Assembly: GCA_015501585.1 (NCBI GenBank) | Contig: JADNRY010000233.1 | Span: 32,700 to 96,699 of the forward strand | Source: Rhodocollybia butyracea | Lineage: Eukaryota > Basidiomycota > Agaricomycetes > Agaricales > Omphalotaceae | Direction: 5' to 3' | DNA length: 64,000 nucleotides | In this document: in pieces, positions 34,911 through 44,711 of the stretch | Numbering within the stretch: position 1 is the stretch's first letter | Layout: each line of letters opens with the position of its first letter | Translations under genes and position numbers: made by a program | The notes under the pieces: generated by a model | The model's database searches: none | Seen by the model: the letters and a program-made list of their open reading frames with translations, nothing else | What the model was told of the DNA's origin: nothing

Positions 34911-37900
34911 TCACTCTTTACTAGCTTGCGTTTCCGTTCTTCGGAATTTCCCGTTAAGGGTTTCCTTTTTCATTGCGGTTCGGTGCGCAAATTCCATTGC
35001 GTCCTCCCCCACGGAAAGATATGGTGCTACCTTTCCTTTGATAAGGATTACATCCTTATCGAAGTCGAGTTGTATTCCATGCTTACGCATAAATTGCGTT
35101 CCTAGGATCGCATCGTATCTATCGACATTTATAATGTCGAAGTATACTTTTTCATCAATACCTCCATAGGAGGTATTTACACTCGTGCCAGAATTGAATT
35201 TGGCTTTACTTCCTACCGTTCCTAGTTGTAGTGAATGCTGATCAGCTAGCTGATGAGCTTTTATGTTCGCTATGCGAACAAACGAGGGGCTTAATGCCTC
35301 TATTGTGCATCCAGAGTCAAATAGCGTAAACACTTCGACTCCCCCGATATTTACTATCACTGTCATTGGACGACAATCTTTCGCTGGACCTCTATTTGGT
35401 CGCGGCATTTGTTTACTTGAAGTTCGAAAACCTTTACCTTTTTCAGGTTTTGGTTCTCCGTCTTCATGGTGACTGATAGCAGTCAACTGATCTTCATTCA
35501 TTATGAATGAATGATAGTGAGGATCTATGGATAAGAATAAATCATCATCCATATCCTCTTCTATGCAGACCGGTGGTCCGCAATCATCTAATGGATTTTC
35601 AAAATCCTCAGAATCAGTCTGAACCGGTTCCATTATGCGACCATAGTAGTCGCTAAAGTCATTGTCGTCGTCATATAGTCGACCGACATATTCATCCTTG
35701 TATGGTTCGAGGGTGTATTCTCCTTCGGACGATTCCTCGTCATTAGGATCAGTTATGTTTGGAGATTCATCATTTTGAATCTCTTCTTTGACTATCGGAG
35801 GAGATTCTATCTCCTCTTCTTGGATGACATACATGCGGGGTTGCCCGTATCGTTCACAAGTAGGGTCATTTGCAAAATGTCCCGGTTTGCCACATCCGTA
35901 GCAGAGTTTTCTAGTGCTTGTGTCACTAGACGGTTTAGGTCTTGAACTCTTAGAGTTCGTTACCTGTCCCGTGCTTCTGAGTGTATTCTCAGTGCGTACG
36001 GGCTTCGATTTATTATTGGAGAAGCGATGCTTCACCAGTTGAAATGATCGTCCTTTGACGAGCACTGGACCATATTTATATGGTCCTGTTCTACCACTTG
36101 GTTGTACTTTTGCTTCACGGCATATTCGCTTAGTGATATATTTCGAGTCTTCAGAGCTCGGTTTCTTACGTGAAGTCACGTAGTAATCTTCGAGATGACG
36201 ATTGTCCTCGAGTCTAGTAACCGCTTTGACCATCGTTCTGAGTTTAGCATACTCTGGAACGATGCCTTGGTTCGCTAGATGTTTCAGTATCGTAATGGGT
36301 AACCCATTAATGAATCGATTGCGCATCGCAGCCGAATTAGGCGGCTGCTGCATCCTTGCCGCCCATCTTAATAGGGTGGCATGATAATCTCGTACGCCTT
36401 TAGCGGGCGAGTATATTACTTGTTCAAACTGCTGAGCAGCTTGATGTATTGTAGATGCTTGTACGCATCTATCGAAGATTCCTATTATGGCGTCTTCGAA
36501 TTTCCAGGATATTGTGATCCTATGAGGTCCATCGACTTCGTCGTTGTACCAATCAAGGGCTTTGTCCTTGAGGAATAACCCCAATACCTGGAGGCGTGTT
36601 TTATCGTGGTCTTTACCACAATAGCAATTTACAGCCATCCATCTGAGAAGGATGGCTAACCATCTCTCGAAAATTTCTACGTCTGGCGTACCATCGTATG
36701 CCTCAGGCGTTGGGAGCTTGATATTCTTAGCTCCGTCTGTATTTGTGACGGGTTTCCCCACTGCATGACGTACCATACGTCGATACACTCTGTGTACCTG
36801 GTGTTTCCATCGGGCACGACGTTCGTCATCCCCTGTTTTCTCTCGCAGTTTAGCTGCAAGTTTTCGTCGCACCTTACGCTGTTGCGATTTACTAAGATTT
36901 GCCTGTGGTTGAATTATATAATTCACCCAGGAATCATTAGATGAGGAGTCAGAATCGGACTCCTTGTCGTTATCGTCTGATGATTCATCAGACCAAGGCG
37001 TACCTTTACGCTTCTTGTCTCTATCGCTAGAGTCAGAGCTGTCGGAGTTATCATCAGGATCTCCAGGTGTGCCGGAGGCATACCTAACTCTGCCACCCTT
37101 GTAGGGTTGCGACGATTGAGCTTGCTTTGAGGAGGTATTATTATACTCCCGATCCCAAACTTCTCGTGGAGTAGTTAGTTTGTCGACGGGGATGCCGTCG
37201 TCATTGAATCCTACCATCTGGTCAGGGAATGCATCCGGTATCATACCGGATGTTCTGAGACTATAGTTGTGTTGTCTCTGAATCGCTACGCGACTTTCCC
37301 AATCGCTCGTTATCCCGTTCGGGAGCGGCATTACTATTGGCGATGCCTGTACTATTGTAGCTGGCAGTGTTGGTAGTACTACTGTTTGTGGTACTGCTTG
37401 TTGTATTGTTACTGGTGGGATCACCGTAGTAATTGGCTCTTTCTTTACAGAAGCCTTCATTTTAGCAGGTACTGTTTGTACTTGCTGTGTAAGAGTTACC
37501 GGAGGTAACTGTTGTTGTGCGGGTGGTACTACTGTATGTATTACCATTGTGCTCGGACCAGGTCCTTGCCTGTTTTGTTGACGAACGACTTGTGTCGTTG
37601 TCTGTGTTTGTGCCATACGTACCGTTATCGGTGCTGACGGCGCTATCGTTTTCGTTTGTATTCCTTGTGTAGGAATACTAACATCAACCAATGGTTGGTT
37701 TTTACGATAATGTTCATTCAATTCTTGAATGAATGCTTCGTGAGCTTTGATAAGGGACTCATTTCTCAATGGTCCCACTATTGTTGACTCTGTCCGTTGG
37801 ATGGGGTCATTTTTCCGTATACTAATTGTAGGCGGAGTAGGTAACGATCTCGGTCCTCTTGGGGCCGGAGACATTCTTCCTTTATAGGGATCGCTTTGGC

Positions 37901-38627
37901 GATCACCTTCTTCTACAACCTCAGTTTCAAGGTTGTCAAATAGACCTTCACCTTCAGGTGGGTCTATCGGATCAAATGAATCCGTATGCCATACGTTATG
38001 TATTGGCTTGAAAGATTCTTTAGGTCTCCGATCTCGGGCACCTGGTGGTTCGTATATTCCCATCATTTGACGGAACGGATGTGTGGTAGGCTTTATGCCT
38101 TCCCAACGACTTGTTTGTTCGTTGTCAGGCGGTAATGCCGCCTGTAATACCGCTGGCGTTACTGCTGGCGGTCGGGCTACGGGCATTGCTATGCTCGTAA
38201 GGTTACCAGTATCTGGTAACGGTCTGGACTTACTCATTCCGGATGGTCCGGACCAACGTTCTACCGCGGTAGCTATACAATTTAGTGCTTGTGCACCTTG
38301 TCCATAGAACTGCGATAGTTCTTGCATGGCCTCCTGGAGGTCTTTCATGTCTGCGAAGCCTTTATTGCTAAAGGCTCCCTGAGACTCATTAGACTCAGAA
38401 AGTTTATCGTGTGTCGTATTTGACGCACGCTCACGGATGTCTTCAACATCACTTACATTCTGCCTGTCGTTAGACGGCTCAATTTCAGGACTTTGTCCTG
38501 CATACGGTGGTAGTCGTGAACTATGACTACCGTCGTGTGAATTTATTGGTGACGTGGCATCACCATGTTGTGAGTGGCGATTGCTCGCATCTCGTTGGGA
38601 CTTCTCTGAGTTCCTATTTTGGTCCAT
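34911..38627 (-). CDS. Gag and aspartic protease of element A
   Basis: One 1,238-codon frame. The first ~640 residues are a disordered Ser/Gln/Pro/Thr-rich extension, unusually long for Ty3 elements. The Gag capsid-like domain follows (AYDGTPDVEIFERWL, then FEDAIIGIFDRCVQAS), a zinc knuckle near residue 905 (CYGCGKPGHFANDPTC, CX2CX4HX6C, two residues longer than the usual last spacing), an acidic linker, and a retropepsin near residue 1100 (VFTLFDSGCTIEALSP, later DRYDAILGTQFM). The frame is open throughout and is the best preserved part of the element. Confidence 0.9.
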   Translation of the reverse strand: MDQNRNSEKSQRDASNRHSQHGDATSPINSHDGSHSSRLPPYAGQSPEIEPSNDRQNVSDVEDIRERASNTTHDKLSESNESQGAFSNKGFADMKDLQEAMQELSQFYGQGAQALNCIATAVERWSGPSGMSKSRPLPDTGNLTSIAMPVARPPAVTPAVLQAALPPDNEQTSRWEGIKPTTHPFRQMMGIYEPPGARDRRPKESFKPIHNVWHTDSFDPIDPPEGEGLFDNLETEVVEEGDRQSDPYKGRMSPAPRGPRSLPTPPTISIRKNDPIQRTESTIVGPLRNESLIKAHEAFIQELNEHYRKNQPLVDVSIPTQGIQTKTIAPSAPITVRMAQTQTTTQVVRQQNRQGPGPSTMVIHTVVPPAQQQLPPVTLTQQVQTVPAKMKASVKKEPITTVIPPVTIQQAVPQTVVLPTLPATIVQASPIVMPLPNGITSDWESRVAIQRQHNYSLRTSGMIPDAFPDQMVGFNDDGIPVDKLTTPREVWDREYNNTSSKQAQSSQPYKGGRVRYASGTPGDPDDNSDSSDSSDRDKKRKGTPWSDESSDDNDKESDSDSSSNDSWVNYIIQPQANLSKSQQRKVRRKLAAKLREKTGDDERRARWKHQVHRVYRRMVRHAVGKPVTNTDGAKNIKLPTPEAYDGTPDVEIFERWLAILLRWMAVNCYCGKDHDKTRLQVLGLFLKDKALDWYNDEVDGPHRITISWKFEDAIIGIFDRCVQASTIHQAAQQFEQVIYSPAKGVRDYHATLLRWAARMQQPPNSAAMRNRFINGLPITILKHLANQGIVPEYAKLRTMVKAVTRLEDNRHLEDYYVTSRKKPSSEDSKYITKRICREAKVQPSGRTGPYKYGPVLVKGRSFQLVKHRFSNNKSKPVRTENTLRSTGQVTNSKSSRPKPSSDTSTRKLCYGCGKPGHFANDPTCERYGQPRMYVIQEEEIESPPIVKEEIQNDESPNITDPNDEESSEGEYTLEPYKDEYVGRLYDDDNDFSDYYGRIMEPVQTDSEDFENPLDDCGPPVCIEEDMDDDLFLSIDPHYHSFIMNEDQLTAISHHEDGEPKPEKGKGFRTSSKQMPRPNRGPAKDCRPMTVIVNIGGVEVFTLFDSGCTIEALSPSFVRIANIKAHQLADQHSLQLGTVGSKAKFNSGTSVNTSYGGIDEKVYFDIINVDRYDAILGTQFMRKHGIQLDFDKDVILIKGKVAPYLSVGEDAMEFAHRTAMKKETLNGKFRRTETQASKE

Positions 38628-38773
38628 GTGATCGAACTTTTGTTGAGCGCTTTTGATGCGGAGTAAGAGTGGTGATAATTTTTTAGATTACTTTATAATT
38701 CTAGTCGAGTAGTTATTACTTCTCGTAGTTTTGTGCACACAATCTTTTAATAAAGATTTTTGATGCTCAAAAA

Positions 38774-39031
38774 AGTATAACGCCCTTAGGCGAGAGTCTT
38801 ACGTTCACACGAAAGAGCACGACAAAGGCTATGCGATTGTGTACTTGTAGTGTAGAAGAACTACAGTAATTTATGTAATTTGACTAGTTATAGTAATCGA
38901 AATGAATGGAATAGAAATGATATCTAATCGTAAGATAAGATAAGATAAGAGTCGCGATGCGACAAAAGTTAAGGCCGCGCCATAAGGCGCGGCCGGAAGA
39001 GAATCAGGCAAGATGGGGAGGAGGCGTTACA
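38774..39031 (-). repeat. 5' LTR of element A
   Basis: 258 bp; on the element strand it begins TGTAACGCC at 39031. Its outer edge joins element B gag sequence directly, with ACA shared at the junction. The stretch 38628-38773 is the leader; it includes a short hairpin (AATCTTT, ATTA, AAAGATT) close to where the primer-binding site should be. I could not match a tRNA primer. Confidence 0.9.
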
Positions 39032-41625
39032 ACAGGGGATGACAAATGTCGTGCCCGATGGATACACCAGGTACACAGAGTGTATCGACGTATGGTATGT
39101 CATGCAGTGGGGAAACCCGTCACAAATACAGACGGAGCTAAGAATATCAAGCTCCCAACGCCTGAGGCATACGATGGTACGCCAGACGTAGAAATTTTCG
39201 AGAGATGGTTAGCCATCCTTCTCAGATGGATGGCTGTAAATTGCTATTGTGGTAAAGACCACGATAAAACACACCTCCAGGTATTGGGTTTATTCCTCAA
39301 GGACAAAGCCCTTGATTGGTACAACGACGAAGTCGATGGACCTCATAGGATCACAATATCCTGGAAATTCGAAGACGCCATAATAGGAATCTTCGATAGA
39401 TGCGTACAAGCATCTACAATACATCAAGCTGCTCAGCAGTTTGAACAAGTAATATACTCACCCGCTAAAGGAGTATGAGATTATCATGCCACCCTATTAA
39501 GATGGGCGGCAAGGATGCAGCAGCCGCCTAATTCGGCTGCGATGCGCAATCGATTCATTAATGGGTTACCCATTACGATACTGAAACATCTAGCGAACCA
39601 AGGCATCGTTCCAGAGTATGCTAAACTCAGAACGATGGTCAAAGCGGTTACTAGACTCGAGGACAATCGTCATCTCGAAGATTACTACGTGATTTCACGT
39701 AAGAAACCGAGCTCTGAAGACTCGAAATATATCACTAAGTGAATACACCGTGAAGCAAAAGTACAACCAAGTGGTAGTACAGGACCATATAAATATGGTC
39801 CAGTGCTCGTCAAAGGACGACCATTTCAACTGGTGAAGCATCGCTTCTCCAATAATAAATCGAAGCCCGTACGCACTGAGAATACACTCAGAAGCACGGG
39901 ACAGGTAACGAACTCTAAGAGTTCAAGACCTAAACCGTCTAGTGACACAAGCACTAGAAAACTCTGCTACGGATGTGGCAAACCGGGACATTTTGCAAAT
40001 GACCCTACTTGTGAACGATACGGGCAACCCCGCATGTATGTCATCCAAGAAGAGGAGATAGAATCTCCTCCGATAGTCAAAGAAGAGATTCAAAATGATG
40101 AATCTCCAAACATAACTGATCCTAATGACGAGGAATCGTCCGAAGGAGAATACACCCTCGAACCATACAAGGATGAATATGTCGGTCGACTATATGACGA
40201 CGACAATGACTTTAGCGACTACTATGGTCGCATAATGGAACCGGTTCAGACTGATTCTGAGGATTTTGAAAATCCATTGACGACCATTTCAACTGGTGAA
40301 GCATCGCTTCTCCAATAATAAATCGAAGCCCGTACGCACTGAGAATACACTCAGAAGCACGGGACAGGTAACGAACTCTAAGAGTTCAAGACCTAAACCG
40401 TCTAGTGACACAAGCACTAGAAAACTCTGCTACGGATGTGGCAAACCGGGACATTTTGCAAATGACCCTACTTGTGAACGATACGGGCAACCCCGCATGT
40501 ATGTCATCCAAGAAGAGGAGATAGAATCTCCTCCGATAGTCAAAGAAGAGATTCAAAATGATGAATCTCCAAACATAACTGATCCTAATGACGAGGAATC
40601 GTCCGAAGGAGAATACACCCTCGAACCATACAAGGATGAATATGTCGGTCGACTATATGACGACGACAATGACTTTAGCGACTACTATGGTCGCATAATG
40701 GAACCGGTTCAGACTGATTCTGAGGATTTTGAAAATCCATTGACGACCATTTCAACTGGTGAAGCATCGCTTCTCCAATAATAAATCGAAGCCCGTACGC
40801 ACTGAGAATACACTCAGAAGCACGGGACAGGTAACGAACTCTAAGAGTTCAAGACCTAAACCGTCTAGTGACACAAGCACTAGAAAACTCTGCTACGGAT
40901 GTGGCAAACCGGGACATTTTGCAAATGACCCTACTTGTGAACGATACGGGCAACCCCGCATGTATGTCATCCAAGAAGAGGAGATAGAATCTCCTCCGAT
41001 AGTCAAAGAAGAGATTCAAAATGATGAATCTCCAAACATAACTGATCCTAATGACGAGGAATCGTCCGAAGGAGAATACACCCTCGAACCATACAAGGAT
41101 GAATATGTCGGTCGACTATATGACGACGACAATGACTTTAGCGACTACTATGGTCGCATAATGGAACCGGTTCAGACTGATTCTGAGGATTTTGAAAATC
41201 CATTAGATGATTGCGGACCACCGGTCTGCATAGAAGAGGATATGGATGATGATTTATTCTTATCCATAGATCCTCACTATCATTCATTCATAATGAATGA
41301 AGATCAGTTGACTGCTATCAGTCACCATGAAGACGAAGAACCAAAACCTGAAAAAGGTAAAGGTTTTCGAACTTCAAGTAAACAAATGCCGCGACCAAAT
41401 AGAGGTCCAGCGAAAGATTGTCGTCCAATGACAGTGATAGTAAATATCGGGGGAGTCGAAGTGTTTACGCTATTTGACTCTGGATGCACAATAGAGGCAT
41501 TAAGCCCCTCGTTTGTTCGCATAGCGAACATAAAAGCTGATCAGCATTCACTACAACTAGGAACGGTAGGAAGTAAAGCCAAATTCAATTTTGGCACAAG
41601 TGTAAATACCTCCTATGTCACTCCT
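39032..41625 (+). pseudogene. Gag/protease remnant of element B with internal triplication
   Basis: Starts within Gag at the residues before the capsid domain (CRARWIHQVHRVYRRM). It has stops at 39476-39478 and 39740-39742, both CGA to TGA relative to A. The zinc-knuckle region is present three times; because the repeat unit is 463 bp, each junction also changes the frame. The last copy continues through the acidic linker and protease (FDSGCTIEALSP) to NTSY, where a deletion of roughly 0.8 kb joins it directly to the RT segment VTPFPDQDNIRMDV. Confidence 0.9.
39817..41205 (+). repeat. Three tandem copies of a 463-bp gag segment
   Basis: Copies at 39817-40279, 40280-40742 and 40743-41205. They look virtually identical by eye, beginning ACGACCATTTCAACTGGTG and ending GAAAATCCATT plus GA or AG. 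Element A has a single copy. Near identity shows the triplication is recent compared with the divergence of A and B. Confidence 0.95.
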
Positions 41626-42840
41626 TTCCCTGACCAGGATAACATCCGAATGGATGTAGCCAAACATAAGTATTGATCCAAGATCGATCTTAGTGATGCG
41701 TACAAACAAATTTGTACTGAAGCAGGCAATGTGTGGAAAACAGCATTCACCTGCATCTTCGGGACATTTGTCAGTAATGTCATGATGATGGGGGATTGTA
41801 ATGCCCAGCCACTTTCCAGCAAATGATGACATTCATCTTTCGCGACGCTATCGGAAGTTATGTACACGCATATCTCGACGATATCTTTGTCTTCAGTGAT
41901 ACACTAGAAGAACATGTTAAGCACATCAGAGATGTACTTGATTGCCTTAGGAAGCATCATTTCTTCCTTCGAGCCGCTAAATGCGAGCTCTTCTCTGCTA
42001 CAGTGGACTGTCTTGGACATTCCATAGACGATAAAGGTATCCACGCGGATACCGACAAGATGGACAGGATTCGCGAATGGCAAACTCCGCGTATGTTCAA
42101 CGACGTACAATGATTCTTGGGGTTAGTACAATACATAGCCCGTACATGCCAGATGTAGCCCAGTAGACTGGACCACTGTCTATAATGACAAGGAACAATG
42201 TTCCTTTCGTATGGATGCCAGTCCATGAAACGTGCTTTCAGCACATCAAAAAGACTGGCAACCAAGGCTCCAATACTGAAGCCTATAAATACTAATAAAG
42301 ATGAACCTATATGGGTCATCTGCGATGCGTCGGTATCCGGCGTCGGATGCATGTACGGTCAAGGACCTACATGGCAACAGTGTAGGCCTGCCGGCTTCAT
42401 GTCCAGAAAGTTGACTGCAGCGCAGCATAACTATAGAGTTCTCGAAATAGAAACTCTAGCTATCCTCGAAGCTCTTCTCAAATAGGAAGATAAACTTCTT
42501 GGATATCAAATTCATGTGGTCACTGACCACAAAGCGTTAGAATTCTTTCTAACGCAACGAAAATTGTCCAGTAGACAAGCTCAATGGATGGAATACCTAT
42601 CCAGATTTGATTTTGATATACATTATATCAAAGGAATAAACAACAAAGTAGCCGACACATTATTGCGCTACTACGAATCTGACGCAATTCATGAATATCA
42701 TGAACCGCATGAATATGTAAATGCGGATATACGCATTGACAAAAATCTGGACAATGTTCCACAAGGAAGAGTCGAAGAATTGGCTAAGGAACACTTAGCC
42801 AATATAGAGTTAAGGCGCTCATCACGCCTGCGCGGTAAAC
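41626..42840 (+). pseudogene. Reverse transcriptase/RNase H remnant of element B
   Basis: Begins after the deletion with VTPFPDQDN, lacks the N-terminal RT fingers, keeps the YLDD box (HAYLDDIFVFSD near 41875) and RNase H (WVICDASVSGVG, VTDHKALEFF). Broken by stops at about 41675, 42111, 42165 and 42484 and by small indels, so non-functional. Confidence 0.88.
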
Positions 42841-44512
42841 AAACGGCGCAACATCCAATAGTCGAACCCGTCGAACGACAAGACAAAGAGGCTGCAGAAA
42901 TGCAAGCCAATGCGGAAATACAGGTACCAAAGGTACCAGTAATCCTCCCAAACGAGGAAGACATTAATGTCTTCCAATCAAGGCCTAGAGGTGTAGAACC
43001 TCTAACAATTCTACCCGAAAGGGATGAATTCATTGAAGAAGTCAAGCGGTTATATACCAATGACCCATTGTTCTGCAAGGTACTCAGTAAACCTGAGCAC
43101 CATAAACCATTCTCAGTAGAAAATGGTTTAATCTACACGAAAAATTGTGGCGGAGAAATAGTTCTCTGCATTCCATCTGGCTGAGCGGCAATGGAAAGAG
43201 CTTGCGAGGCATAATAGCCGAACAAGCTCACGAAGTAATTGGTCACTTTGGAGGACAACAAACCTCCGACTATGTACGACGATGGTATTGGTGGCCACGG
43301 GTCAATGGCAACATTGAAGAATTCTGCAAGTCTTGTGATACTTGCCAGCAAATTAAAACAAGCAATCGCAAACCAATAGGTTTGCTACATTCGCTTCCGA
43401 TCCCCACAAAACCATGGGAATCAATTGGAATGGATTTCATAGGTCCATTCCCAGAATCGCAAGGATATGATTACTGTGGGTAGTCATTTGCAGGATAACT
43501 TCACGAGTACATCTTATACCCGTGAAAACAATGATAACTGCATCGCAATTATCATGGATCTTCGTAAAGGAGATAGTAAAATTACATGGACTACCTAAGT
43601 CCATCGTCTCAGACAGAGACTCGAAATTCACGTCACGATGGTGGCGTGAAGTACACCACTTACTAGGAGCAAAGCTCCTAATGTCTACATCATTCCACCC
43701 CAAACGGATGGAATAACTGAACGAGTAAATTGTTCAATTGGCCAAATCTTACAGTCAATGGTCAAAGCAGACCAAAAAGACTGGGTAGAAAAATGCCCAA
43801 TGATGGAATTTGCATTGAATTCCAGTGTAAACGAGAGCACAGGGTATGCTCCCTTCGAGGTAGATGGAGGGTACATGCCATCCATGGTTCGCGAATACCC
43901 GAGCGATGCAAAAGTCTCGCCGGGTGTACGCGAATTCGCAGATTGTGCCCTGCAGCACCTCTCTGATGCCTCGATAGTCTTATCGAGGCAAGGATAAAAC
44001 AAACCTTCCATGCTAATAAGCACAGAAGGGATGAACCCGAAATTAAACTAAATGATTTAGTTTACCTATCGACAAAAAACTTAAATTTGCCAAGGGGGAG
44101 GGCTACCAAGCTCTTACCGAAATTCTTAGGACTGTACCCCGTCGTCGAGGTACACCCAGATTTGTCTAACTACTGAATCGGATTGCCAACAGAGTTGGCA
44201 AAGCGTGGAATACACAATAACTTCCATGTGTCGTGAATACGCAAGCATCATCCTAACAATGATGCATTATTCCCTATGCGCTCTGTAGCAGAGCCATATG
44301 ATTTCGGCGAACCATCCACAGTGGAATGGTTAGTCGATGAAATAATCGGACATCATTGGGATGGCCAAAAAATACTATTCCATATTAAATGGAATCTTGG
44401 TGATACCACCACAGAACCGTACACAACGTGTAAGGAACTAGTCGCTCTAGATAGATATCTAGAACTTCAAGGCGTCGACGACTGGCGACGACTTCCACGG
44501 ACGACCAGTTAG
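42841..44512 (+). pseudogene. Integrase and chromodomain remnant of element B
   Basis: Contains HEVIGHFGGQQTSDYV, SCDTCQQIK, GMDFIGPFPES and, at 44276-44512, a complete chromodomain reading (EWLVDEIIGHHWDG, FHIKWNLGD, ALDRYLELQGV). The frame is interrupted at 43182 (CGA to TGA), near 43475 (one-base loss) and at several later points. The chromodomain is better preserved here than in A and confirms the chromovirus assignment. Confidence 0.88.
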
Positions 44513-44711
44513 GTCTCCATTCCAATCAAAATATTCTATATAATAGAATCACACAGAAGCAACGGCATCTGCTTCTTTTAGTAAAAGATTGCCCCGACAA
44601 TCACATTTGGTGGCTGTACCTTATGTACAACCACGATCGGGCAACACCTCATGTCGTGCCTATAAAAAGGGAAAGAAAAATTTATCTTTCCCAACTTACT
44701 CTTTCACCATC

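Larger units (their letters stand above)
30768..39031 (-). mobile_element. Element A: Ty3/Gypsy chromovirus LTR retrotransposon
   Basis: Full-length 8,264-bp element on the minus strand: 5' LTR 38774-39031, gag-protease 34911-38627, reverse transcriptase/RNase H 33086-34759, integrase with chromodomain ending at 31454, remnant accessory frame 31110-31254, polypurine tract 31026-31036, 3' LTR 30768-31025. The domain order protease, RT, RNase H, integrase, chromodomain defines a chromovirus. The two 258-bp LTRs differ by five internal transitions plus the terminal dinucleotide, so the insertion is fairly young but not recent. No 5-bp target duplication is present because the right flank is element B, not the original target. 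At least two frame disruptions show this copy is not intact. Confidence 0.92.

Noticed and set aside
35263..38307. Several plus-strand frames opposite element A gag
   Set aside because: They are complements of the long gag frame and are mirrored in element B, so they follow from the gag sequence itself.
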